NCBI GenBank assembly: GCA_018364155.1
Contig: JAGZMM010000003.1
Span: 290,166-354,165, forward strand
Reading direction: 5' to 3'
Origin: Clostridiales bacterium
GTDB lineage: Bacteria > Bacillota > Clostridia > Oscillospirales > Acutalibacteraceae
DNA length: 64,000 bases
Shown here: positions 23,878-32,627 of the stretch, in pieces
Layout: every line of letters starts with the position of its first letter
Numbering within the stretch: the first letter of the stretch is position 1
Translations under genes and position numbers: made by a program
The notes under the pieces: model-generated
Database searches by the model: none
What the model saw: only the letters and a program-made list of their open reading frames with translations
What the model was told of the DNA's origin: nothing

Positions 23878-24849
23878 TTAAAAAAGCGCCGCGGCAAAAT
23901 CCCCCGCGTTGGCGCCCCATAGGTAGCGCTCCACCTGTGCGTCCGAAAGCGCCTGCTCTACGGCATTCCTCTCATGGGGAACGCCGGTAAGGGCTTTTTC
24001 AAGCAAGGAAACGTCCCGGTCTCCGAAAAAGTCCCCGAACACGCGGATGGCAGCAATGCGGCCTTCCTTGACGTTGAGATGAATCTCCGCCGTGCCGCTT
24101 GCAAACTTATATTCCGCGTACACCTGGTATTTGGGAGAATCTCCATAGTTCCAGGCCCAGGTGGCGTACTTTTCTTCCCGCAGCTTGGCGATTGCGGCCT
24201 TGTCCGCTTCGGTCAGGGAATACGCCTGCGCGTCGCCGGCGCAGACCTCCTTCGCCACATGACCGATAAAGTCTTCCACCGTCATGGGGGCTTTCAGGTG
24301 CTCGGAAATGTTCGTCACCCGGGCGCGCACCGATGCCACCCCTTTGGATTGGATTTTTCCCGGCTTCACCTGCAACGCATCAGTTAGGTCGGCCATGTCC
24401 GCAGAAAAAAGCAGCGTTCCATGGTGCATCATCCGGCCGTTTCTGACGCACTGGGCGGTGCCGGAAAATTTCCGTTCCCCGATGCACAGATCGTTTCGTC
24501 CCCGCAGGGCTGCGTCCACTCCAAGGGAATGAAGCGCCCGCAGAATCGGCTGAGAGAAATGGGCAAAATCGGTGGCATGGCCGCTGCCGGACACGAGAAA
24601 GGTATAGTTGACGTTCCCCAGATCGTGAAACACCGCGCCGCCGCCGGTTAAGCGGCGCACCACCGGGATGCGATGGGCGGTGATGTAATCGTAATTGATT
24701 TCCGACATGGTGTTCTGGTTGCGCCCGACAATGATGGACGGAGCGTTGCGCCAGAGCATAAAAATGTCCTCCTGAAAAGAGGTCAGAAGATACTCTTCCG
24801 CGGCCAAGTTAAAATAGGGGTCGGTGGAAGCGTTAAAAAGATACAGCAT
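23878..24849 (-). CDS. lplA: lipoate-protein ligase A
   Basis: 323 residues. The LplA signature RRLTGGGAVFHDLGNVNYTFL is present from about residue 71 (given here as its recognisable core RRLTGGGAVFHD). The C-terminal accessory domain (about 235-323) has the CLNVKEG-like HLNVKEGRIAAIRVFGDFFG segment. The enzyme activates free lipoate with ATP and attaches it to the E2 lipoyl domain. That E2 is encoded two genes upstream in the same operon, so enzyme and target are co-expressed. ATG at 24849 has AGGAG 12 bases upstream. A hairpin (24928-24955) precedes it. Confidence 0.92.
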   Translation of the reverse strand: MLYLFNASTDPYFNLAAEEYLLTSFQEDIFMLWRNAPSIIVGRNQNTMSEINYDYITAHRIPVVRRLTGGGAVFHDLGNVNYTFLVSGSGHATDFAHFSQPILRALHSLGVDAALRGRNDLCIGERKFSGTAQCVRNGRMMHHGTLLFSADMADLTDALQVKPGKIQSKGVASVRARVTNISEHLKAPMTVEDFIGHVAKEVCAGDAQAYSLTEADKAAIAKLREEKYATWAWNYGDSPKYQVYAEYKFASGTAEIHLNVKEGRIAAIRVFGDFFGDRDVSLLEKALTGVPHERNAVEQALSDAQVERYLWGANAGDFAAALF

Positions 24850-24927
24850 AAAACGGTTTTCGCTCCTGTGGGAAAGAATGCCCGACTTTCCCAGGCTCTT
24901 CTTTTCAAAAAAGCCTGGAATAGCAGG

Positions 24928-24955
24928 ACAGGGGCAATTTTTCAATTGCCCCTGT
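24928..24955 (-). terminator. intercistronic hairpin between E1 and lplA
   Basis: A perfect 12-bp stem (ACAGGGGCAATT / AATTGCCCCTGT, loop TTTC). The downstream minus-strand sequence is not U-rich, so it more likely stabilises the E1 mRNA or only partly terminates, lowering lplA and PHP output. Confidence 0.45.
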
Positions 24956-24980
24956 GCAGTTGTTGTTTTGTTGTAATCCC

Positions 24981-27455
24981 TTACACGCCCAGCTTGCTGC
25001 GGCGGAGCATCTCTCCGTCGGTAAAGTTGGCCTCAGGGGTGTAACCCTCCAGGGGCATGATGCGCTCGTGGATGGCGTCAATAAAGGTGGACGGCTGCGG
25101 GAAGAAGAACTTCTCCATCTCGTAGCAGGGCGTGATCCAGTTGCGAGAACCCACCACCACAGGCGGCGCATCCAGGTAATCGAAGGCCAGAGCGGTGACC
25201 TTTTCGGCCATTTCCGCCATGATGGAGCCACGCTCGCAAGCGTCGCCCGCGATGATGATCTTGCCGGTCTTCTTCACCGACTCGATGACCTTGTCGTAGT
25301 TGAAGGGAACCATGGAACGGGCGTCGATAACCTCGGCGGAGACGTTGTACTTCTCCTGCAGAATCTTCGCCGCGTCCAGAGCACGGTAGAGGGTGGCGCC
25401 GATGGTCAGGATGGTGACGTCCTTACCCTCGCGCTTAACGTCCGGCTCACCGAAAGGAACCTCGTAGGATTCGGTGGGCACGCCGCCTTCGTGGAACTGC
25501 TCGCCCACGTCGTAGATGCGCTGGCTTTCGAAGAAGATGACCGGGTCGGTGCCGTTGAGGGCGGCGGTCATCAAGCCCTTGGCGTCATAGGGGGTGGCCG
25601 GGAAGGCGACCTTCAGGCCCGGAATATGGGAAACGAGAGCGGTCCAATCCTGAGAGTGCTGGGCGCCGTACTTGGAGCCCACCGACACGCGGATGACCAC
25701 CGGCATTTTCAGGATACCGGCGCTCATGGACTGCCACTTGGAAAGCTGATTAAAGATTTCGTCGCCCGCGCAACCTAGGAAGTCGCAGTACATCAGCTCC
25801 GCAATGACGCGGCCGCCCGCCATAGCATAGCCGACGGCGGAACCAACGATGGCGGCTTCGGAGATGGGAGAGTTAAAGAAGCGGTGATAGGGAACCGCCT
25901 CGGTTAAGCCGCGGTAAACCGCGTAAGCGCCGCCCCAGTCGCGCACATCTTCGCCGTAAGCGATGAGGGTGGGATCTTCGTAGAATTTATCGAGAACGGC
26001 TTCAAAAATACCGTCTCTGAGCTGGAAGACCTTGTTCTTGGAAACAGGCTTGCCGTTCTTATCGAAGCCCCAGCGCTCCTTGCGGGCAATCTGCTGCACG
26101 CGCGGGTTTTCTTCCTTAGGCATGAGCATCTCGCTCTCCCGGTCTTCCATCTTGGCGACCTTCTGGTTGGAGAACATGATGCTTTCGATGGCGTCAGGCT
26201 GCTTTGCAAGGTCGATGCGGGGCGAAACCACCGGATCGGCAGCCAGGCCGCAGACCTTGGTGATGAGAGCCTTGACGTCCTCGCGGATAGCGGCAAACTC
26301 GTCCGCGCTGGCAACGCCGGCAGCGGTCATCTTCGCCTCGTAGCTTTCCAGCACATCCTCCTTCGCCCAAGCGTCCATTTCCTCCTTGGTGCGGTAGGTG
26401 GAAGCGTCCGACGGAGAGTGGCCGGCCATACGATAGGTAACCACGTCCAGAAGGACCGGGCCTTCGCCCTGCTCCAAGAGCGCCTTCTTGCGGCGCATGG
26501 CTTCGATGACAGCCAAGGGATTGTAGCCGTCCACACGTTCGGCGTGCATCTGGGCGGGGTTGATACCGGCACCCGCGCGGGCCAGGAAGTCGTAACCCAT
26601 GGTTTCGCCGCGGGTCTGGCCGCCCATGCCGTACTGGTTGTTGAAGATGTTGAAGAGGATGGGCAGACCCTTGTTGTAGCCTTCCTCCCACAACTGCTTA
26701 ATCTGGTCCATAGCGGACATCATCATGGCTTCCCAGACCGGGCCGCGGCCCATGGAGGCGTCGCCGATGTTGGCGATGACGATGCCGTCTTTGGCGTTGC
26801 TTCTCTTATAGAGAGCGGCGCCCATGGCAATAGTGGCAGAGCCGCCGACGATGGCGTTGTTGGGATAGATGCCGAAGGGCGTGAAGAACGCGTGCATAGA
26901 GCCGCCGATGCCCTTATTAAAGCCGTTCTCCTTGGCGAAAATTTCGGCCAGAGCGCCGTACACCAAAAAGTCGGTGGCCAGCTCTTTGACATCGCCCGGG
27001 TTCTTCTGCTTGCCTTCGATGGCTTTGAGGGTCTTACCGCCCAGGAAGTTCTCCATCACGTCCATGAGCTCCTTGTCCGACAGCTTCTCGATGGCGGACA
27101 GGCCCTTGGCGAGGATTTCGCCGTGGCTACGGTGAGAACCGAAGATGTAGTCGTTGATGTTGAGAATATATGCCTGGCCCACGGCGCTGGCCTCCTGGCC
27201 CATGGAAAGATGAGCGGGGCCGGGGTTGTTGTACTCGACGCCGTTGTAGGAATTGGTGGTCTTGATGAGATAGAGCATGGTCTCAAACTCGCGGATGATG
27301 GCCATGTCCCGGTAAATGCGCATAAAGTCGGCCTTGGAGTAGTTTTCCTTCTCCTGCTCGATGGTACGGTCATACTGGTTGACCGGAATGTCCTCAAAAT
27401 GAATGGTTCCCTTGGCACGCAGGAACTTTGGGTCGACGAACTGTGACTTTGGCAT
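24981..27455 (-). CDS. 2-oxoacid dehydrogenase E1 component, fused alpha and beta subunits
   Basis: 824 residues. Residues about 40-440 match the E1 alpha subunit, with the thiamine-pyrophosphate motif GDASMGRGP...FNIFNN (about 248-287). Residues about 485-805 match E1 beta (YGEDVRDWGGAYAVYRGL, FNSPISEAAIVGSAVGYAM, GSKYGAQHSQDW). The two are normally separate genes of about 330-370 residues; here they are one chain. It decarboxylates a 2-oxoacid and transfers the acyl group to the lipoyl arm of E2. Substrate (pyruvate, acetoin or branched-chain) is not settled by eye; pyruvate is the default guess. The fusion shows no frameshift or stop at the junction. AGGAG precedes ATG at 27455. Confidence 0.9.
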   Translation of the reverse strand: MPKSQFVDPKFLRAKGTIHFEDIPVNQYDRTIEQEKENYSKADFMRIYRDMAIIREFETMLYLIKTTNSYNGVEYNNPGPAHLSMGQEASAVGQAYILNINDYIFGSHRSHGEILAKGLSAIEKLSDKELMDVMENFLGGKTLKAIEGKQKNPGDVKELATDFLVYGALAEIFAKENGFNKGIGGSMHAFFTPFGIYPNNAIVGGSATIAMGAALYKRSNAKDGIVIANIGDASMGRGPVWEAMMMSAMDQIKQLWEEGYNKGLPILFNIFNNQYGMGGQTRGETMGYDFLARAGAGINPAQMHAERVDGYNPLAVIEAMRRKKALLEQGEGPVLLDVVTYRMAGHSPSDASTYRTKEEMDAWAKEDVLESYEAKMTAAGVASADEFAAIREDVKALITKVCGLAADPVVSPRIDLAKQPDAIESIMFSNQKVAKMEDRESEMLMPKEENPRVQQIARKERWGFDKNGKPVSKNKVFQLRDGIFEAVLDKFYEDPTLIAYGEDVRDWGGAYAVYRGLTEAVPYHRFFNSPISEAAIVGSAVGYAMAGGRVIAELMYCDFLGCAGDEIFNQLSKWQSMSAGILKMPVVIRVSVGSKYGAQHSQDWTALVSHIPGLKVAFPATPYDAKGLMTAALNGTDPVIFFESQRIYDVGEQFHEGGVPTESYEVPFGEPDVKREGKDVTILTIGATLYRALDAAKILQEKYNVSAEVIDARSMVPFNYDKVIESVKKTGKIIIAGDACERGSIMAEMAEKVTALAFDYLDAPPVVVGSRNWITPCYEMEKFFFPQPSTFIDAIHERIMPLEGYTPEANFTDGEMLRRSKLGV

Positions 27456-27498
27456 GCTTATAACACTCCTTTAATCTTGGTTGGGCAAATTCAGTTGT

Positions 27499-28863
27499 TT
27501 AGAACTTGAACAGCGTTTCGCGGATGATCTCGCAGACGGTGGGATGGGGGAACACCAATTCCTTGGCATCGTCCACCCGCATTTCCGTCTCGATCATCAG
27601 AGCCGCGCCGTAAATCATTTCGGACACATAGCTGCCCATCAGGTGCACGCCGAGGATGCGGCGGGATTTCTTTTCCACCAGGATCTTGCACAGGCTTTCG
27701 CCGCCCTCGTTTTCCGCCACATAGCGGCCGGAATAGATGAAAGGAAGCTTCTGGCAATCGTACTCGATGCCCTTCGCCTTGGCGGTTTCCTCGGTTTCGC
27801 CTACGCAGGCGACCTCCGGATAGGTGTAGATGACCGCCGGAATGGCCTCGTAGCGCATGTAGTCGCGCTTGCCGGTCATGTGGTTGACCGCCACCTCGGC
27901 CTCCCGGTAGGCGGTGTGCGCCAGCATGGACTTGCCGTTGACGTCGCCGGCTGCGTACACATTGGGGACGTTGGTCATCATGTGCCGGTCGGTGAGGATG
28001 GCGCCCCGGTCGGTGGCCACGCCGATGGTTTCCAGGCCGATGCCCTGGGTAACCGGGCGGCGGCCAATGGAGCACAGGGCCTTCGTGGCCTTGCATTCGA
28101 CAATCTTGCCATCCTTTTCATAGACCACCGCGCCGTTCTTGACCTCGGTGACCTTGCTAGAGAGCTGGAAGTCTACGCCCTTCTTCTGATAAGTCTTCAG
28201 AAGCAGCGCAGAAATTTCGCTTTCAGTGGGGCCGGCAATGTGGTCGAGCATCTCGATGACGGTGACCTTGCTGCCTACCGAGTTAAAGTAAGAAGCCATT
28301 TCCAGGCCAATGACGCCGCCTCCGATGATGACCAGGCTCTCGGGGATTTCTTCTAGGTCCAGGATTTCCCGGTTGGTCATAACAAAACCGGCCTCGTAAT
28401 TTTCCCGCAGGCCCGGGATAGGAGGCATGGCCGGCATGGAACCGGTGGCGATAAGGAGCTTCTTGCCCTTATATTCCTTGCCGCCTGCTTCCACCACAAA
28501 GCCTTCTCCATCCTTGCCCTTGATGACGCCTTCTTCCGACACTACCTCTACGCCGTTCGCCTTCATGGCGCCGCGAATGCCGGAAACCAGGGTCTTGACC
28601 ACCTTGTTCTTACGGGCGACCACCGCCTTATGGTCAATGGTGGCGCCCTCCACGCTCACGCCGAAAACGGAGGCGTGACGGGCATAGTCGAGCATTTTTG
28701 CGCTGTTTAGCAGCGCCTTGGAAGGAATGCAGCCCTCGTTGAGGCAGACGCCGCCCAATGCCCGCTTTTCGATGACGACGGTTTTTAAGCCCGCGTGGCC
28801 CGCACGCTCACCCGCCAGGTAACCGGCCGGGCCGCCGCCCAATACAATCAGATCGTAGCTCAT
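27499..28863 (-). CDS. lpdA: dihydrolipoyl dehydrogenase (E3)
   Basis: 454 residues, typical length. FAD site GGGPAGYLAGERAG (about 9-22), redox disulfide GGVCLNEGCIPSK (about 37-49, C-x4-C), NAD site IGGGVIGLEMASYFNS (about 173-188) and the C-terminal HPTVCEIIRE with the catalytic His near the end. It reoxidises dihydrolipoyl E2 and reduces NAD+. It lies between the E2 and fused E1 genes with gaps of 13 and 43 bases. GGAGGCAAGC is upstream of the ATG. Confidence 0.95.
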   Translation of the reverse strand: MSYDLIVLGGGPAGYLAGERAGHAGLKTVVIEKRALGGVCLNEGCIPSKALLNSAKMLDYARHASVFGVSVEGATIDHKAVVARKNKVVKTLVSGIRGAMKANGVEVVSEEGVIKGKDGEGFVVEAGGKEYKGKKLLIATGSMPAMPPIPGLRENYEAGFVMTNREILDLEEIPESLVIIGGGVIGLEMASYFNSVGSKVTVIEMLDHIAGPTESEISALLLKTYQKKGVDFQLSSKVTEVKNGAVVYEKDGKIVECKATKALCSIGRRPVTQGIGLETIGVATDRGAILTDRHMMTNVPNVYAAGDVNGKSMLAHTAYREAEVAVNHMTGKRDYMRYEAIPAVIYTYPEVACVGETEETAKAKGIEYDCQKLPFIYSGRYVAENEGGESLCKILVEKKSRRILGVHLMGSYVSEMIYGAALMIETEMRVDDAKELVFPHPTVCEIIRETLFKF

Positions 28864-28876
28864 GATGCTTGCCTCC

Positions 28877-30217
28877 TTATTTCGCCAGCAATACGGTGAA
28901 GTTTTCCAGCGCCGTGACCAGTTCCTTCAAGAAACGGGAGGCAGGCGCACCGTCGATCACCCGATGGTCGGCGGTGAGGGAAAGGTTCATGGCCGGATAG
29001 GTTTTGATCTCGCCGTTCACCACGCGGACCTTGGTCTCGATGGTGTTGACGCCCAGAATGGCGGTCTGCGGCGGATTGATGACGGGAGTGAAGCTTTCCA
29101 TGCCCAGCGAACCCAGGTTGGAGACCGTGAAGGTACCGCCCGAAAGCAGGTCGGGCGCGATGGAGCCCTTCTGGCAGGCTGCCGCCAGCTCTTTGGCTTC
29201 CTTGGCGATTTCCGAAAGGCTCTTACAATCGGCGTTGCGGATAGTGGGGACCATCAGGCCGCGCTCGGTATCCACCGCCACACCCAGGTGCACATGGGTA
29301 AACTGACGCACCTTATTGTCCACACAGTGGGCATTGAAATCGGGATGGTTCTTAAGGACGCGGGAAACGGCATAGAGGATCACGTCGTTGATGGTGATTT
29401 TGCCCACGTTCAGGGCTTCGCCGCCCGCCTTGACCGCTGCGCGGAACGCGTTGACCGCGGTCATATCGAAATGCATGTTATAAGTAAGCTGGGCAATGGT
29501 AGAGAGCGAATGAATCATGTTCTTCGCAATCACCTTGCGGATGTTGGTCATGGGAACGTCCACATACTCAGGACCCTCGTCGGCCACAGCGGCTGCCGTG
29601 GCAGCGGGCGCTGCGGGGGCATTCAGGTCGGCCATGCGCACACGGCCGCCAATACCGGTGCCCTCGATGCCGGAGCCTAAGCCCACAAAGCCGTCTCTAG
29701 CGGCAAAGGTGGCGGCGTTGCCGGACGCGATCATAGCGTCAATGTCCCGCTCGATGATGCGGCCGTTGGGGCCGGTGGCGGGAGCTACGGTATAATCGAC
29801 GCCCTGGCGGGCAGCCAGGTTCTTCGCCCGGGGTGAAATTTTGATAAATTCATCCGCGCTGCGGGAAACCGTCTGGGCGGGTGCGGTTTGGGCTGTCTCT
29901 TCAGCAGGGGCGCTGTCTTCGCTGGCGGCCGGGGCCTCTTCCTCTTCCCCGGCGGGCTTGAACTGGGCGGTGCTTTCCCCAGGATTGCCGATGACGCACA
30001 CGTTCGTCAAACAAGGAACGTCGTCGCCTTCCTCAAAGAAGATGTCCAGCATGGTACCGGAGAGCTTGCTTTCCTCCTCGAACGAAGCTTTGTCCGTCTC
30101 GTAGGAAAAAAGAATGTCGCCGGGCGCAACGGTGTCGCCCACCTTTTTATGCCACTTTGCAATGATACAGCTTTCTACCGACTGTCCCTGCCGCGGCATG
30201 ATTACTGCTGTTGCCAT
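28877..30217 (-). CDS. dihydrolipoamide acyltransferase (E2)
   Basis: 446 residues. One lipoyl domain (about 1-77) has the lipoylated Lys in ETDKAS (about 42). An Ala/Pro/Glu-rich linker (about 85-125) leads to the peripheral subunit-binding domain (about 128-165, KISPRAKNLAARQG). The catalytic domain (about 220-446) ends with the DHRVIDGAPASRF motif carrying the acyl-transfer His and Asp. It forms the core of the complex encoded by the operon. ATG at 30217 has AGGAGGG in front and starts directly with the lipoyl domain; the longer reading adds unrelated residues. First gene of the operon. Confidence 0.93.
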   Translation of the reverse strand: MATAVIMPRQGQSVESCIIAKWHKKVGDTVAPGDILFSYETDKASFEEESKLSGTMLDIFFEEGDDVPCLTNVCVIGNPGESTAQFKPAGEEEEAPAASEDSAPAEETAQTAPAQTVSRSADEFIKISPRAKNLAARQGVDYTVAPATGPNGRIIERDIDAMIASGNAATFAARDGFVGLGSGIEGTGIGGRVRMADLNAPAAPAATAAAVADEGPEYVDVPMTNIRKVIAKNMIHSLSTIAQLTYNMHFDMTAVNAFRAAVKAGGEALNVGKITINDVILYAVSRVLKNHPDFNAHCVDNKVRQFTHVHLGVAVDTERGLMVPTIRNADCKSLSEIAKEAKELAAACQKGSIAPDLLSGGTFTVSNLGSLGMESFTPVINPPQTAILGVNTIETKVRVVNGEIKTYPAMNLSLTADHRVIDGAPASRFLKELVTALENFTVLLAK

Positions 30218-30271
30218 TTGGTTCCCTCCTGCGTCTGTAATTGTAACATTTGTGTGAAGTTTTGTGAAAAT

Positions 30272-30289
30272 TAACACTCGCTGGTGTTA
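30272..30289. promoter_or_regulatory. palindromic operator candidate on the dehydrogenase promoter
   Basis: TAACAC-N6-GTGTTA, a perfect 18-bp inverted repeat. Its right end touches the -10 box and its centre lies on the expected transcription start. A further TTGTGAAAATTAACAC overlap resembles a half-degenerate redox-repressor (Rex-like) site. The binding protein is unknown. Confidence 0.55.
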
Positions 30290-30317
30290 TTTTATCATTT
30301 ACACCCCCTCCTGTCAA
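30289..30317 (-). promoter_or_regulatory. promoter of the 2-oxoacid dehydrogenase operon
   Basis: On the minus strand TTGACA (30312-30317), 17 bases, TAAAAT (30289-30294). The leader is about 65 bases. Confidence 0.8.
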
Positions 30318-30383
30318 CCGCCTGATCGGTAAAACCCCATAATTTTTGTTAAGGTATTGTGTACAAATTCGAAACGTTTGTCC

Positions 30384-30412
30384 TTGTGGGAGAGCGCCGG
30401 ATGGAGTACAAT
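30384..30412 (+). promoter_or_regulatory. promoter of the AEC transporter gene
   Basis: TTGTGG (30384-30389), 17 bases, TACAAT (30407-30412). Confidence 0.6.
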
Positions 30413-30462
30413 AAAAACCATGTGAAAAATCGCGGATACGTAACCAGTGTGGAGGGGTTTTG

Positions 30463-31383
30463 ATGCTTGACAGCATAGCGGTCATTGCCGAACAGGTGGC
30501 GATGCTGTATCTGATGATGGCGGCGGGGTTTTTCTGCTTTAAGAAAAAGCTCATCCGGGAAAACGGCGCAAAGCAAATGACCGACCTGCTTTTATTCGTG
30601 GTTACACCCTGCGTCATCGTTTCTTCCTTTGAAATCGAGTTTGACGCGGCGCTGCGCGACGGCATTCTGATCGCCACCGGTGTGGCGGTGGGCGCTCACG
30701 CCCTGGCCATCGGGATCGGGATGCTGTTCTTCAAAAAAGAACCCGGCTCCCGCAGACGGGTGCTGCGCTTCTCGGTGGTGTTTTCCAACTGCGGCTTTAT
30801 GTCCATCCCTCTGCTTTCCGCGCTGCTGGGCAGCCGCGGGGTCATTTACGGGGCGGCTTACTTAGGCGTCTTTAACATCGTCCAGTGGACCTATGGCGTT
30901 TACCTGATGACCGGGGACCGCAAACAGGTGTCAGTCAAAAAAGCAATTGTGAATCCCGGCGTCATCGGCCTGGCGCTGGCCTTGCCCATCTTCTTTTTCT
31001 CCATCCGGCTGCCGGACGTTCTTTCCCAGACCATCGGGCAGCTCGCCAATCTGAACACGCCTTTGGCTATGGTGGTCATCGGGTGCCACATCGCGGCAGC
31101 AGACTTAAAACAAGCGTTCTTAGACAAGTCCATTTACCTGGCGCTGGTGCTGCGCCTCTTAGCGGCTCCCCTGCTGGTCACTGCCCTGCTCCTCCCCTTC
31201 CACTTCGAACGGGACCTGCTTCTCGCCTGCGTCATCCCCGCCAGTGCGCCTGCGGCGGCCACCACCGCTTTGTTCTCCGACCGGTTCGGTCAGGACACGG
31301 GGCTTGCCTCCAGCATTGTGACCGTGACTACTCTAGTTTCCATTGTAACCATGCCGCTGCTGATTCTAGTAGCGTCCGTGTAA
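30463..31383 (+). CDS. AEC (auxin efflux carrier) family transporter
   Basis: 306 residues with about ten hydrophobic helices in two five-helix halves, the usual AEC size and topology. RENGAKQMTDLLLFVVTPCVIVSSF (here only its core TDLLLFVVTPC is quoted) is typical of the first half, and a proline break lies in VIPASAPAAATTALF of the second. Bacterial members export or import organic acids such as malate, or amino acids. Standing divergently from the 2-oxoacid dehydrogenase operon and on the same chromosome arm as malic enzyme, a carboxylate substrate is plausible but unproven. ATG at 30463 follows GGAGGGG. Confidence 0.85.
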   Translation: MLDSIAVIAEQVAMLYLMMAAGFFCFKKKLIRENGAKQMTDLLLFVVTPCVIVSSFEIEFDAALRDGILIATGVAVGAHALAIGIGMLFFKKEPGSRRRVLRFSVVFSNCGFMSIPLLSALLGSRGVIYGAAYLGVFNIVQWTYGVYLMTGDRKQVSVKKAIVNPGVIGLALALPIFFFSIRLPDVLSQTIGQLANLNTPLAMVVIGCHIAAADLKQAFLDKSIYLALVLRLLAAPLLVTALLLPFHFERDLLLACVIPASAPAAATTALFSDRFGQDTGLASSIVTVTTLVSIVTMPLLILVASV

Positions 31384-31734
31384 GGTGCCGCATTGTCTGC
31401 AAATGGATCGTTTTCTGACTGGATTCGCCGTTCCCCCCCCCGTTGCTATAAAACAGGGAAAAGGCCCTATTTTTTCATGATAGTCAATCGTACCAGTTGG
31501 GAAGAGGCTGGCATCCGTTTTCTCTCGGTTATGGGCTCCATATTGCCAGACCGTCCCATGCTTTGCCCATATTCCAAAGAAGTCATGACGTTGACAGCCA
31601 AAAGGCGGATGAAAAAAGACACCTTATAAACAAGGCAAGGGCAGGATAGACCGCAACGGCCTATCCTGCCCTTTTCGTAGTATCCAATCCACTGTGACGC
31701 CTGTATGACAAGGAGGAAAATCGCTCATCCGTTG
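31384..31734. other. intergenic region with a C9 run
   Basis: 351 bases between the convergent AEC and GNAT genes. It contains a run of nine C (31433-31441), a 78-codon frame (31393-31629) with no ribosome binding site and no recognisable features, and the terminator at 31637-31673. I see no supported gene. Confidence 0.5.
31637..31673. terminator. bidirectional intrinsic terminator
   Basis: A 13-bp perfect stem (AAGGGCAGGATAG / CTATCCTGCCCTT) with an inner CCG/CGG pairing, located between the convergent AEC and GNAT genes; the plus side ends in CCCTTTTCG. Confidence 0.85.
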
Positions 31735-32256
31735 TCATAAATCTTTACGCATAAGAGAATCGGTTTGTTCTTCATCGCCCACAAAGAACGAATGTGTACC
31801 AATTTCGTAAAATCCAGTCTTTTTGTAAAAACGAAGAGCCTTTTCATTTTTCTCCCACACGCCAAGCCAAACATACCGTTTCTTGCGCAGATTGGCTATG
31901 CGGATAGCTTGCTCCATCAAATAGCCGCCCAAACCTTTGCCTTGATATTCTTTGGATACATAGATTCTCTCAATTTCCAACGACTGTACGTCATGAATAT
32001 CCGTTTGCGCGGGAGCCTCGTTTAACTTCAAATAGCCTGCTAATGTCTCGTCGGAATAAAGGAAGTAAAACGAAGTATTTTCATTGGACAACTCGCTGCG
32101 AAGTTTTTCGATATCAAAAGCCTTCCTGAGATACGATTCCATATTAGAAGGAGTATTTTGGTGTACAAAGGTTTCAAAAAACGTCCTGCAAGAAAAATCA
32201 CGCAGTGTGTCGATATCTTCCTGTGTGCATTGCCTAAAACATAAATTCACCTTCAT
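31735..32256 (-). CDS. GNAT family N-acetyltransferase
   Basis: 173 residues with the acetyl-CoA-binding motif YQGKGLGGYLMEQAIRIA (about 113-130) preceded by the beta-strand LEIERIYV, and the late FYKKTGFYEIG motif (about 148-158). The overall pattern resembles PaiA-type spermine/spermidine acetyltransferases, but the acceptor is unknown. It is clearly AT-richer than its neighbours, with many AAA, AAT and TTT codons, which suggests recent acquisition. AAGGGAG precedes ATG and a TATAAT (minus strand, 32296-32301) lies 40 bases upstream. Confidence 0.88.
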   Translation of the reverse strand: MKVNLCFRQCTQEDIDTLRDFSCRTFFETFVHQNTPSNMESYLRKAFDIEKLRSELSNENTSFYFLYSDETLAGYLKLNEAPAQTDIHDVQSLEIERIYVSKEYQGKGLGGYLMEQAIRIANLRKKRYVWLGVWEKNEKALRFYKKTGFYEIGTHSFFVGDEEQTDSLMRKDL

Positions 32257-32627
32257 GGCTCCCTTGCTTTATTACGTATGCTTGTCCGCCAGTTCATTAT
32301 ACAGCAGCATCCTCTGAAAAACCATTCTCTTTCATTGGCGTTGGCTTTCTTGCCGATCGCTTCCCAATTCATCCGCCGTCCTCTTTGGGCCACGCCTCCC
32401 GTTTTTTCCCAAAGGCACCCATCCGCGCAGGCGGCATACACTGTACTGAGAGCGGCAAAACCTCCGGCGGTTTTCCGCCGGCGCCAGGTCTCTGGCACCC
32501 CGCTCTCTTGAGATAGATAGGCCGGAGGATGCCTGCACCCTCCGGCCGCTCCTATCAAAAAGTCCGCTCCTCGCGCCGCCAAATCCCATTCGGCCCGCAG
32601 CTTTGTCCCTTCGGCACGCTTGCTGCA
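32257..32627. other. intergenic region with two hairpins
   Basis: 371 bases upstream of the GNAT gene. It holds the GNAT TATAAT box, a small hairpin CCGGCGG-TTTT-CCGCCGG (32464-32481) and a second hairpin GGCCGGAGG/CCTCCGGCC (32520-32547) that may end the lipoprotein transcript. The short frames across it have no ribosome binding sites. Confidence 0.5.

Noticed and set aside
31393..31629. 78-codon frame after the AEC transporter
   Set aside because: No ribosome binding site, low-complexity N-terminus crossing a C9 run, no domain-like pattern.
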